DNA from: Cantharellus purpuraceus
Taxonomy: Eukaryota; Basidiomycota; Agaricomycetes; Cantharellales; Hydnaceae
Length of the DNA: 64,000 nucleotides
Assembly (NCBI GenBank): GCA_025174535.1
Contig: JALBUN010000001.1
Coordinates: forward strand, 620,001-684,000
Direction: 5' to 3'
Part shown: positions 1-11,632 of the stretch, one piece after another
Position numbering within the stretch: the stretch's first letter is position 1
Layout of the letters: every line of letters starts with the position of its first letter
Made by a program: the position numbers and the translations under genes
Notes under the pieces: generated by a model
Told to the model about the DNA's origin: nothing
The model's input: only the letters and a program-made list of their open reading frames with translations
Databases searched by the model: none

Positions 1-430
1 TTATTTTCCGCTGGAGTTAACGCGGCCAGCTGATGAGCCGTATGCTTCTCGTCTTCGTGAAACAGGGGCAGAGGAATTAAAATTGCTTGAGGCAGTAGAG
101 CGTCTTGCACGATCTCCTCATGATGGAGTACCCATGCCCAGAAGAGAACGGTGTGCAACTCCTAACCACGAGCGCGAGCTGCAACCATATCAAGCCAGAA
201 ATGATTCCTCACTCCCTATGCGGTTCCTACGTAGACGATACCGCGAGTTACTGAGCCGGATTCCGATTCTGACGCTGAACAACAAGGCCAGTACGGGGTG
301 TAGTACGTCACTTTCCCCCCTCGCGTTGGCTAACGACACTCGTATGTTGCGCATGGGCCGCGGAACGGAAGAAGATGTAGATTGGATATTAAGAGCAGAA
401 ACAGAAAAATGTGTAAAAGTGGGAGGCTAA
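1..430 (+). CDS. 3' end of an unidentified protein-coding gene (partial)
   Basis: An open frame enters from the left edge in phase with base 2 and runs without a stop to a TAA-class end at 430. It gives about 142 residues, rich in Arg, Glu and Leu, with an acidic-basic stretch (AEELKLLEAVERLARS) that could be helical and a C-terminal EEDVDWILRAETEKC. The upstream part lies outside the window, so the true start and length are unknown. I recognise no domain. The frame ends 175 bp before the convergent stop codon of sec8, which suits two genes meeting tail to tail. An intron inside the frame cannot be excluded. Confidence 0.45.
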   Translation, partial: YFPLELTRPADEPYASRLRETGAEELKLLEAVERLARSPHDGVPMPRRERCATPNHERELQPYQARNDSSLPMRFLRRRYRELLSRIPILTLNNKASTGCSTSLSPLALANDTRMLRMGRGTEEDVDWILRAETEKCVKVGG

Positions 431-605
431 ACAAATGCTGACACGATAACCGAGGGTGTCTCTGAATGGACTACAATGGGGAGTCACCACCTGTCGGCCC
501 ACGGCGGGTGGCCAAACTCGTAAAATAGGACCATCACTGTGCAGGGTACAGTACGATAACAGAATGCCTGTTACTCGTCGCAAACACCGGTTTTTTCCCG
601 AGTGC

Positions 606-3600
606 CTAAGATTCACTATCCCCCATGATATCGCCAATCGCGAGTCCGTGCAGTTGGATGAGATACATATTGTAATCTCGGTCTGTGGCTTGAGCTGCAC
701 CGGCATCACCGAGCGACTGGTCGACACCGCACTGGAAGTTCAACATCGATCGGTACTCGTCAAAGGTGAACTGAGGCTTCGACTTCACGCCTTGGAGCAT
801 GTCCTAGCGATGACAGCGTGAAATCACAAGGAAGACGACGGAGATGATGTAGCAAGGCACTTACAGACGGTGTCAGCGAGAATAAACCATAGTACTGCTT
901 GGCTCGCTCGAGGCCAGTGTCTCTAGGTCCATCATTCAAAGTCTTGAGGTTCTGCTGCAATGCAACAACATTTCGCAGAATCTTCTTGATCCCATGATCG
1001 TTGACGAATCGCAAGTGCCGCGAGCCTGAGATCAACACTTGCTCCATCAGTGCACCTAAGCCTTCGAATACGAATCTAAGGCACGGTCAATAAATATACG
1101 CACTAATGACTCGAATTTCGTCTCACCTGCGGTCCCGTTCAGGCAGGGATGCCATTGCGGCATCGTCACACTTGCCGATTTCGATATTGAGCTCCACAAT
1201 ATGGGGGTCAGGTTCAATCGGTTCGTGCTCCAATTGGTAGTTACCCTGCCAGAAGCATAAAGGTTTCATCAACGACAGAATGCAGAAACAATATACTATC
1301 ACTAACCCGTCGAATAGAGAGGTTAAGGTAATGGATAGCTTGACAGCGAATATCTGTGCGGAAAGTAAACAAGACCATTTCTGCCAATTGTTCATAGGTC
1401 TTCAGCAATGCGTCAAATCGTCTACAAGCATCCTACATGAGATGCATACATGCGTGACATCAGGCAGTACAACTTACAATGCCATAGCGCGAGTGAGTGG
1501 CAAGCGCAGTTGTTCATTAGGAGAGACAGGTGGCATTATCGGAATACGGGGCGTGAACGGGGTTCGTGCACTCGGTGGTTCGAGGACATCACTATTCGGC
1601 GATGCAGGTTCCTCGGATAGGGATTTGAGCGAATTCAGCTGATCGATAAACCAACGCTATGAATAGGCGGTAATGGTCACTACAAATGAAAGCATGTAAT
1701 TACTACATTGGAGGAGACTAACCAAGCTATGGTAAAGATGACCCAGGGATGTAAGTTTGCGACCAGATGTGATGAGATCATCGAGTGATATCGAACTGCC
1801 CCCTAGAAGCTCAAGTTCGATACGTGCCTCTTGTCGACACAAGCTTTGCTTCTTTTTGAGATCATCCGCCTAGAGCGTCAAAGAGTTCAACTATAGCATA
1901 AGGAAAACAAGTGCCAATTACATACCATCCCCGTGTTGATGGCTGTGAGACATGCCGTGATCTCCGGTCGTTGGGCCCATATGGCGGATGTCGAAATCTC
2001 AGCTTCAAAAGCATTTCCCAATGCAGGGCGAGACACAAGCTCGCGGAAGTGGTCACTACATTGTTGGTAAAACTGTATTATGACACCTAAAATCAGACGA
2101 GAATAATTTTCGCGGTGGAACGGCGTAGTGCGTAGCATGGCACAAAGCGAATTGATAAGTGCTGCCAGCTGTACGCTTGCCTATTTGCAATAATTAGAAC
2201 AAATACATTCAATGGACGTTCCACTCACTTTAACCAATGGCTGGGGTGATAAGCCAGAAGAGAATGGGTCAGGTTGGAATGCATCAGGATCTGGAAATGG
2301 TATGAAGCGAGGATGAATGCATCTTCTACAGACAACACGAACCCGAAAGTGCCTGTTGAAACACAGACTGTACTTTCTCTTCCAGTTGCGGAAGGTACAC
2401 ATTCAAGACAAATTCGTCAAGGAATACACTCGAAGAGCGGGCAGCATCCACGCCGGTAGGCAAAATCTCCGCCACACGATCAAGAAATGCCAGTGTCGGT
2501 TGGAACAAAACACTGACATGGAACGCGTCAGGTTTAATCAGGATGCGATGGTGGCCTGCTTCGAGGAAGCGATCATCTTTGCCAATCTGGACCATGGTTG
2601 ACTGTGCAGTCTGCTCGGAAGAACCCTGGACCAAACCCGGGACGGTTTCTTTGAGGACGCGCGTGAGTTCATCTTCGTGCCGTTTGAGCGTTTTGAAAGC
2701 AAATTTAGCATCTGAGTCGCCGAAACGGAAGACGGGCTGAAACGAACGTAGTAGGTTTGAAGGTTGGTTTTACTCGAGCAGTGAAATCAAACATACCTTT
2801 GATTTATCACGTCCAATTCTACCTTCCCGCAACACCTCGTTTATCGAATTTATTGGGTTACGGCCAGACGAAACACCTCGTGCCTCATCCATTAGATAAT
2901 CGTTGAGAAGAGTTTGTATCTGTAAAGTATCATCCTATCCCTGCCTCAAATGCTCAACTGAAAGATTGCTAACCTCAGTCTGCAATGGCGTCCATAAATC
3001 GGCGAGGTGGAATAATGCCCCCGGCTTTGCACCTGACGAGTCTTTGAAATCTCGTCTCTGTGTTCGAATGTTGTAGTAGGTTGACAATACAAAGATCACG
3101 ACGCACCGATCCTATTCGATTCGCAACCTCGTACACAACCCGCAGTCCCTGGAGAACCGCATCCAACTTGGAATACAATGTCCAAAACATATCTCTCAAT
3201 GTCTCCTGGTCTGCCGGCTTGACCGAAGATTCCAAAGATGTTAATCGAAGACCCGACAATGTAAGGTACCGTGAACTTCCAAAGGCACTGGATGGGCGTC
3301 CTGTCGAGCCTGGCGCGAGCAGAGACATGCGTTTATTGAACTCAGCGCGCTCGTGCACTTCGTCAATGGTCCCCTCGAACAATGATGAAATCTCGACAGA
3401 AAGCCGCTGGGTCACTATGTCCAAGGCGTTGCCAAGCTCTCCTAATACAGCAAGCGATTCAAGTACCGTTTCTGTATAAGCAAATGAATCGCTTTCAAGA
3501 TTGCCAGAGGTGTTCCCGACGAAAGTAGCAGGAGTTGAAGAGCCTACATCCTTTCGCCAGGCCTGGAGGTCAAGTTCTTCTGACGGGTCGACCGGGGCTT

Positions 3601-5228
3601 GATTGACACGAACGAGAAGGTCGTTAATGAACCGATATAGTCGTTGCGGACGTCTATGTATCTCCAGAGACAGCGCTTTTGCTGGTTCATTGACAGCTCC
3701 GCTTTTCTCGTACTCGACGATGGGGACTAGACATGTATTAGTACATCTACTGCATCAGGGCGATAGGCTCACTCGTTTGTTGGCCAGGCACGTACGGCGA
3801 CCACCGGGTCTCGCACCAAAATGATTTAAGATACAAGTGAGCATGAAGTTCGTCTATCAGGATTTCCTTCAATGCCTGGGACAATATTAGAGCGAAAAGA
3901 GGATGATGGCGGGAAACTAACCGTCTCCTGGCCTGCCAGATAGCTCCGTAAGTCTGAAACGGCACCTATCTCGAGCATGTCTTGTCGACTTATTGTCTTG
4001 AGACTTCGGACAAGTAGCACCGCTGCTTGCAATAGACGCTTTTCTGACATGAGTGATTCGAGCACATCTGGCACCGATTTCAAGTGCTCGCTGTAAACCA
4101 ATTAAGTATGACTAAACAAGAATCATGAAATGCCAGGATACACTCGCATTTGGTCAAGTAACCGAAGCATCTCTTCCACGGTCTGCCCTCGTGTCCAAAG
4201 TAATACGAGATCCGCTCGCTTATTGCCAAGTGCATCCTTGGCTTCTTGGAGAACGGCACGTGCATCTGTGATCTGTGTCTGAGTGGTGCTGAGCGAACCA
4301 AGAAGTGAAGTATGATGTGGGAGAGCGGCGGCAAACGATTGGTAGTGTTCTATTAAGACAGTCACCGCCGTTACACGATAGACTGTCGTAATGATACGCA
4401 CTGTCCACTGTGCCTTTAAGAGACTTTTCAAGTACGCGCTTTGTTTGCTGAAATGACTTCATGTCCTTTCCTACAGACGAGTCGTCCAACAACGAAAGAG
4501 CAAGGTCTACAGGGTTGAACTGACAAGGGATGAGAGTAATGACCATCACATAGCAGAGAAATCCACCTCCGGATCCAGAACAGATTCCCACTCGTCTGTG
4601 ATTTGGTTAAGCACGGCTACGGACGGTCGCATTGGTCTCGTGAAGTCGTATGGGCCCATATAAACGCACCGTCAATATCGCCTGTCCTGGCTTTGCCATT
4701 GGACCGTTGACCCTGCACTTTATCCCGTATGCGACGCTGCCTCTCTTTTTCTTTAGCCATCTCGCGTTCTCTCTCCTGAACTCTCTCGACATCGCCGTTA
4801 AGACGAGCCCTGCGCGAAGCACCAGCACTTTGAAAGACGGCAGCAACAGAAGAGAGTGAAGGGGAAGTTGGTGAAGGGGAGGTTGGTGAAGCAACAGAGT
4901 CCTTTCTGCGCATGGTGCCTTCGGCTTGGTAACGTGGTTGTTCGGGAGAAGTGTCCATGTTCAAGTAGCCTGCGGCAATGCGTGACGAAGCCTGGGGAGG
5001 TTGCCTGGGTCGTAAATCAGACCTAGTAGGCCTAGATGGAGAAGGTTCAGCCTTTGAGGAGCTAGCCATCGAGCTCGGTGTCGTTGGTCGTTGCGATCGG
5101 TTAATAGCCAGTGGTGGTGTTTGTTGACCAACGCCTGGGAATGGGTTACTAGGGAGTCCACTTTGGGGTGACCTGGCCCGGCGAGGGGTGCCATTGCTGG
5201 TTGGGAACGGTGGAGCCGCTCGCGACAT
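606..5228 (-). CDS. SEC8: Exocyst complex subunit Sec8
   Basis: Subunit of the octameric exocyst, which tethers secretory vesicles to the plasma membrane at sites of polarised growth. The N-terminus is a Ser/Pro-rich low-complexity leader of about 190 residues. The family region follows: VLNQITDEWE, ALPHHTSLLGSLS, LKSVPDVLESLMSEKRLLQA and, further on, KPDAFHVSVLFQPTLAFLDR and DEFVLNVYLPQLEEK. The last exon (606-803) carries FTFDEYRSMLNFQCGVDQ and ends DIMGDSES. Introns are small. One of 53 bp follows GDID (about 4608-4660) and restores frame to AVLNQITDEWE; another is 804-864. The start at 5228 is the first Met of the long N-terminal exon. The protein is estimated at about 1,200 residues, normal for fungal Sec8. 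No disruption was seen. Confidence 0.9.
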
Positions 5229-5788
5229 GTGGACGTCGTTAGTACCTCTGACTTGTCTGCTTTGATTTCAACGAGGTAACCTGACGCAACTGTTTCAAAC
5301 TCCGAGCTGCATCACTATAAAATCACCGAGGCGCCTTCTAAACTATTGTACGCTGGCTGCTGATGGAATTACTTTTGAGAGGGAAAATCACCTGTAACTG
5401 CCATTAAACGCACAGGGATATTGCCGTGTAATGCATTTCATGCGGTTGATTTCAGTGAGCAATACTACATCCCTGGCGTGACGCGTGACCAAAGCCAGAG
5501 CACTGTAAGGGTAGCACCAGTATACAGTTTAGCCCTCATGTGAACTGCGCTGAAGTCCTCTCAAAATGTCAGCGGTCAAAGCATACATATATGTTGCGTT
5601 GATGTAGCAAAACATAGCAAGTATTAATATTCAGCCAGGGTGCGTCAAGGCCTTGCCCGCAACTTGTCTAGCCGCTGGCAGAGAGGCATCACTTGCCTAC
5701 TGTCACAATTCCTTCGCTACACTCTATCAATGGATTCATTTATACCGGACAAATCCAAGATAACATACATCCCTCAACAACCTGCTCA
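5229..5788. other. Intergenic spacer between lipase 3' end and sec8 5' end
   Basis: Both neighbours are on the minus strand, so this 560-bp stretch should hold the sec8 promoter and the lipase 3' UTR. It is AT-rich, and I see no credible ORF, RNA gene or repeat in it. Confidence 0.5.
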
Positions 5789-8066
5789 TTATTGTGTTCT
5801 TGTAATATCATCATCCCTCCGTTTCGAATTACTGGTCGTCTCCGTTCTCCCCTCTTCCGAAGCCGGGGCTCTACGCTCCCGATCAGTGGCCTCACTTTGA
5901 TACGAGACGTCTGATGCCTCCGCAGAACATGACTCTGCAAAGTTCATACTTTTAGTACTATTTTCTATCCGATCTTGAGATCCCCGCCCCTCGACAACAC
6001 GGGCAAGGTGATCAGCAATGCTCAGATAAAATGTGGCCGGTTTGAAGGCAATTTCCCGACCAGTCAGCTCTGCCCATTTGTACCTGGCAGTGTTGATCCA
6101 TCCAACCTGCGTACATAAAAACGGTTAGACAGATAATAGCCAAAGAAGGAAGTGCGTTGCTACCAGATCAAGGTGGCTGACGTTCTCCAACGTGCCCAGA
6201 TATGTCCCCTTTGAAAAAACCATTCAGATTTTACTAATCAAGCGTCATCTAATGCAACGAACCCATTTCGATGACTCTACAGAAACTAACCCATCATTCG
6301 GGCCCTCCCTCTCTAGAACTACAGAGTGAGGCCATCTACTCGCAGTACGTTTATTGTTTAGAAACTCAGATACATGGGATCGACTCACCGCCAAGTATCT
6401 ATCAATCCTGGTTCATACGTTGCACCCCAACTAAAGTACTCAACGCCATCCACATCGGGTGTCTCCTCGTTAAACCGCCGCATTCGTTCGACAGTAAGTG
6501 ACTCGAATGCTTTTCCATCCCCACCACCATTTGGTAGCATGTCAAGAAGTGAAATCACAGAAGGCAAACGGTCACCTGAAACGTCTAGGTTTACAGCCAT
6601 AATTTTTAAACACTCATAAATACCTACGACCGATGGTATGTAGAAAGTGGTCAGCAAAAGTAGAACCTTTAGGGCACGACGTAAGTTGACTATTTTTGGT
6701 AGAGTGTGAAGCATACCTCTGTGAGGAGTTGCAATGGTCGTAATGGACCGGACCTTAAATTTAGAGTCTCGAAGATGTGCCGCTACATATCGACAATCGA
6801 GACCACCCTAAAATCCAAAGATCATGCATAGGTGACACTGGATTATTTCAAATGTTACCATGATACGACGCACCATGCTATGTCCTGAGACTTGAATCAA
6901 GCAAGGACTCCAATAACTCGGAAATTTGAAACTGACCTACGAGATGTACTTCCCGACCTGGATATACTTCAGACACTCTCTGTTCAAGAACTCGCGCTCT
7001 ATCTGAAATACTGCTCGTCGCTGGAACGCGTGTGATGAGAACTTCTGCTCCGTTTGCCTCTAAAACCTCCTTAATGCCTTTCCAATGAGAAACTTGAACA
7101 GGGGCAAAGGAAGCGCCGAGTTGTATCGAGTCAAAACCGAGCAGGCCATGACAAAACACAATTGGATCGCGGGGGGTTTGATCTATATGGACAGTAGTCA
7201 ACTAAATGCATACCCGCCGATGCGTTAGGTTTACATTTCCGGTGTATATTCTCTTCTTCGCCTTTCACCGGTTCTGCACGGTCTTCTTCCACCAATAACC
7301 GGTCTACGGTTGCCTTGTTTTCCCATCGAAACCAACTCCGAGTGGGGCTTGGTGTGAAAGGCTCGCTCTGTGAGGCAGACGTGTGTATGCAACGTTGGCT
7401 CAAAGACCGCAATGTCTCTAAGGACGTCCGGGAAGGAGGTGACTGGTTTACAATGACAGGGATATCTGCTGTAGTATCTGCTTCACATGGTTGGCAATAT
7501 GTAGGAAGTGTCGACCGAGCTAGAGAAGTCATTAAAAGTGGCCCCGTGAAAGATGGAGAGGTAGGAAAGGGATGTTGAGAATCTGGTAAAGGACGGGTTA
7601 GAGCTGGAGGAGGTCTGTTAGGAAGCTGTTCATTTATAGCTTGCTGTAACGCCAAAGAAGGGCTAGAAATGCCCATGATACCGTTGTCCAAGACACCTTC
7701 AGGCTTCGCTTTGACATTTCCATAATCCGATGAATCACGGCCTAGCCATCGAATAATAGGCATGCGTAGCTTGGATGTGGATGCAACAGAGGATGATTTC
7801 AGCATTTGACCTGGTGAAGGTGTTATTTTTGCTGTGATTGTGCCTGCTGTAGCATCATTTCCTGGGGAAGGTGAGCGTGAATTTCGAGGACTAAATGGCA
7901 GAAAACCGAGCCATTCTGACACAGGTGTTCTGGGACGGGAGGATGAAGAGCCTGTGTGTGAAGTTTCGAAGGAAGATCGTGCAGATGTGACGTCTAGGTC
8001 CGAGTCGGATGGCATAGGGCGTTTGTGGAGACCTGTGGACGCCACACTATCGGAGTTGCCAACCAA
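5789..8066 (-). CDS. Triacylglycerol-lipase-like alpha/beta hydrolase with a long disordered N-terminus
   Basis: The first about 280 residues are Ser/Pro/Thr-rich and low in order (MVGNSDSVASTGLHKRPMPS...). A lipase fold follows: DPIVFCHGLLGFDSIQLG (oxyanion-loop HG motif), EVLITRVPATSSISDRA, then HLVGHSMGGLDCRY with the nucleophile elbow GHSMG, and TIATPHRGSTFADHFL. C-terminal to this are SLLDMLPNGGGDGKAFESLT, GVEYFSWGATYEP and GWINTARYKWAELTG; the tail is charged and ends TRTQ at 5789. Several introns of about 50 bp were placed by frame and GT..AG, including one of 52 bp before GHSM and one between GHSM and GGLDCR. By homology it hydrolyses acyl esters such as triacylglycerol. No signal peptide is seen, so it is probably intracellular or membrane-associated. 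The start at 8066 is the first Met of the open frame. Confidence 0.85.
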
Positions 8067-9245
8067 TTGCCAACCCTGAAGTACTGAGTACTGAGTGCCT
8101 CACCAGTAAATTAATCGCGAATATTGATGTCTCCTTTCGACAGTTTAAACTCGAATGTGAGAATGTCAAGTCGACCATATCTCCCTTGCATCATTCCGTC
8201 CTTCCCGGCTATTCAAGATGGTCAGAAAATTGTCGACCCAGACAATTCTTTGATACTCAACTCTGTCTTGACCCTACAGTGGACACAACGGTAGAACAAA
8301 CGACTGTCATGGTCGGCCGAATAACATCTCCTCAAGAGTGCGTATCTCAAAGCATACCATCTACCCAGCACACTAAATTCATTTGTAGGACAGCAATTTT
8401 TATCTGTGCTTACGACAGTGCGTACCATCCCAGAACTTTCAGAAATGCTAATTAAGTAATGTCCAATTTTAGAGTGCTATCGTCTGTTTCCATCTATCGA
8501 GAAGCTTCTTCTACACAAGAAACGTGACCACGCATCCGACAATGCTCGGACTGATGTTTTAACATGGAACGATTGAGAATACAGTCGCGATTTCCTAGTG
8601 CTCATGCTGGCATCTGCTAAATTACACCATCGAAGATAATGGGCCGACCGAAGTTCGGTCTTCGTTTTCCAGTGATCCTAGGCTTTCTGAACTCGACACA
8701 AATTTGCATTAGAAAAAAAGCAGCTTTGAAGACATGACAGATCCTTTGGGACAAAGTACTAATAATTCACCGGCCACCGGTAACGCCGAATGATCCATAG
8801 CCATCTGGCTTCGAATGGCATAGCAAGAAGGATATGTTATGTTGGCATCAATTGGCATGCTATGAGATGGTATCCTGATCGTATGGCACACTGTGGCATG
8901 CCGTGAAGGCCAAAATAAAGTCGATCATTGAGTGATGTCAGGTTTCATAATTCGCTGAATTATTGGCTGGTTCACTGGGCTCTTGAAATGAGCCGTTGCA
9001 CGAGGGTTGGTGGCAGTTGGGATGGGGCCGGAGCAATATCATAAAAAGAATGGCGCATAAGTGTTGTGAGAGCCAGGGTCATCTGGTGATGGAAGGCGAG
9101 GGGGGGTCGAGGGGTGAGGGTGCCACGGGCCCACTTGGTAGCGGCGCTTGACATGCCAGCACCAATATATAAGTACAATGGGGTGCTCCTACTTGCGCCT
9201 CTGTAGACATATAAGCGGCCTCACCTCACTTTGACCTACAAGCCT
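8067..9245. other. Divergent promoter region between lipase and F-box gene
   Basis: The lipase (minus) and the F-box gene (plus) are transcribed away from each other across about 1.2 kb. Short frames here (for example 8186-8455) show no domain or coding character and I do not call them genes. Apart from a TATA-like box near the right end I see nothing specific. Confidence 0.5.
9166..9173 (+). promoter_or_regulatory. TATA-like box of the F-box gene
   Basis: TATATAAG lies 80 bp upstream of the chosen ATG at 9246, a usual distance for a basidiomycete core promoter. A second weaker ATATAAG follows about 40 bp later. Confidence 0.4.
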
Positions 9246-11086
9246 ATGCATCTCAAAGGTCCTCCTGCACCATGGGAAACTAACTATTTGAAGTTGCAAA
9301 CTCAACTTCAAGACTTATCTCAGGTTGTGACAGTAGCAACAAGCACTGAACTGTGAGTGGCACTTTACCCCACCATGATCCATTGCCACGCTGTGACTCA
9401 ACCCGGGCCGTACTCCATACCAGGAGTCTTCATAACGATGCGCATCGCGAGGAACAAGCTGCTCTGGATGCACTGGTAGGGCGATTTGATGCGAGCTATA
9501 CCGACAACATCACTACGTTGAAATACCGCCGCAATCAGTTTGCTACCGTCAATCGTCTACCGAATGAAGTGCTGTCGAGAATCTTCGTGCAATGTGTCGG
9601 CGAGTTTGAGCGTCATTGGTACTCAGAATGCCCGTATGTATCGGAGTACTTGCGATTAACTGCGGTTTGCCGCCGATGGAGATATTTGGCCATCGAGGTC
9701 GTCCAGTTGTGGACACTGATTGATTTGAACTGGCGTCGAGATCTCATACAGATGCACCTCTCGCGTTCCAAAAACGCAAAACTGACAATTGTCCATTCGA
9801 AGCCCAAGCCATTCTTAGATACTGGAGTCGAGATGGGGATCGAGCTGTTCAAGGAACTCCTAGCTCCGCAACTCCATCGCATTGTGGCCTTGCAGCTGCG
9901 TTTGAGTCCTAGACTCTGGGCAGATGTTCTTCCCAGCCTGCAAAGACCGGCACCCTCTCTCCGTCACCTCAGTCTTACTAGATGCCACGATTCCTCTCTA
10001 CGTGATGAAGGTGTGGATCCCGAGGTGTTGCACTCGCAGGATTTATTTCTTGGCCAGGCGCCACTCGAGACATTTGATCTGCGATATCGTACTCCATGGG
10101 GTTCTTTGCTGCCACTGATTCGCGGCCTTCGAGCGTTGAGGCTGTCGGTGGGAAGAGACTCGCATGGCGCTTTGCAGCAGCTGATTCTCGTCCTACATGT
10201 CATTCCGACATTGGAGTACCTTGAGCTCCAGTTGCATGATCACGTCTATCAGCTCAACCCACCACCAAGTCTGTCGGTATTCCCCGTTCCCATTGTCACA
10301 CTCCCCCAACTGGTCGAACTAGTTCTTCACAGCACTAATGATGCATACATCTTCGACTATCTTATCACCCCTCGCCTACGACAATGTTTTGTGAAGATCT
10401 CATTGACCCCGCACCCGGCAAGGTTTCTAGCCTCACTTGCCAGGTGCTTCAGCTTAGCCGAGGTACAAGAAATGAAGGTTGTGCCCGTTGCGTTTGGCCC
10501 CCAATTCTACTTCACAGAGCCAAATACTGCACTGGCGAGACCATACGCCGACATGTCCCAAGGCGCGGATTTCGTTACTCGACCTGTTCAATTGCATCCA
10601 GGAATCCAATTGGTAATCGCCTGGCTTTCTTCATCCGATACCCCCATGGAAATAATGTATACCTCGCTGATGGGCAAGGCGAACAAGCTCAGGAGGGTTA
10701 TTCTTCAAGGGAATATAGGAAGGCGGCATCTCTTCCGCGTTCTCCAGCTCCACGTCCAAATATTGAGGCATGCGAGCAACATCTGGGACCTGGTCATCGA
10801 GAACCACCGTGACATCTTGGACATCCTCGAGCTATTGGAGGATAACAATGTTTGTCCCCAGTTAACCACATTGTCTTGTGTCGGGTGTGCATCCGACAGG
10901 AAGTCATTCGGGAAGCAATTGGTGGCTTTCGCTAGAGCCAGAAGAAATGGATCCAGCGTTCTTACGCACATACGAATGTCGAATTGCCCGCCAGTGGCCA
11001 ACATGTGGGTTGTTCAGTTGAACAGACTTGGGATTGAACTTTTCGAGACAGGTGTCGGGCAGCCGGTATGTCAGATAGCGTTCTAA
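9246..11086 (+). CDS. F-box-like domain protein, mushroom type
   Basis: Predicted 589 residues in two exons. Exon 1 is 9246-9352 (MHLKGPPAPWETNYLKLQ...) and is joined across a 71-bp intron (9353-9423, GTGAGT..CCAG) to the long second exon. The uninterrupted frame would force a GTG start at 9353, which is in fact the intron donor; the ATG at 9246 with TATA upstream is much better. After a predicted helix that ends LKYRRNQFATVNR comes the F-box LPNEVLSRIFVQCVGEFERH, followed by LTAVCRRWRYLAIEVVQLW. The rest is a leucine-rich repeat-like C-terminus (LRHLSLTRC, TLEYLELQLHDH, LTTLSCVGC). By family it is a likely Skp1-binding adaptor of an SCF ubiquitin ligase with unknown substrate. Such genes occur in large families in Agaricomycetes. 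Confidence 0.85.
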
Positions 11087-11632
11087 TGACGCTTTTCTTG
11101 CTGACTGGGAGTTATAGAAGGCTTCGAATAGGAGAACAGCAGCGGCAGAGCTACCGCAACCGTCCGGATCACGATAAGATTTCCTTCTGTGATCAATTGA
11201 CACCCACCTCAATTGAGACAACTAATCCCCGAGAAATGATACTCAAGTGCTTCAGGGTTGTTACCCATTGGTTTGTCTTGTTTACCATAGTGGCGCCCTG
11301 TTTCTCTCCAGGCAGGAGTAATATTTTGGGGATCGTCCCCATCGACTTGGGTCTTGTCTCATGACTTGATGGGTTCGGTCGCCTTCTTGAGGTACTAGGT
11401 AGCTAGCTGTGGCAGTCTGTCTACAATAGAGAAAATTGGCAGTTTTTTTTTTGCGATTGTGGCCTGGATAGACTTCACTTCTTTGCAAGGTTGCCAATTC
11501 GAATAGTAAACGTGCGACTCAAACTAATTGACCTCCGATTTGAGCGCTTTTTTGTGGATGCTCGAGGGCCAAGAAATTATATTTTACATAAGTTACAAAC
11601 ATAACATACAGGGCCAGTAATAACGCTCTATG
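11087..11632. other. Convergent 3' spacer
   Basis: The F-box gene and the Mit1-like gene end facing each other across 546 bp. I see only presumed 3' UTR, with an A/T run near 11440 and a polyadenylation-like AATAGA/ATATT context; no further gene. Confidence 0.5.

Noticed and set aside
9353..9424. GTG start of the F-box gene at 9353
   Set aside because: GTGAGT is an intron donor; ATG at 9246 plus a 71-bp intron gives a better protein and lies below a TATA box.
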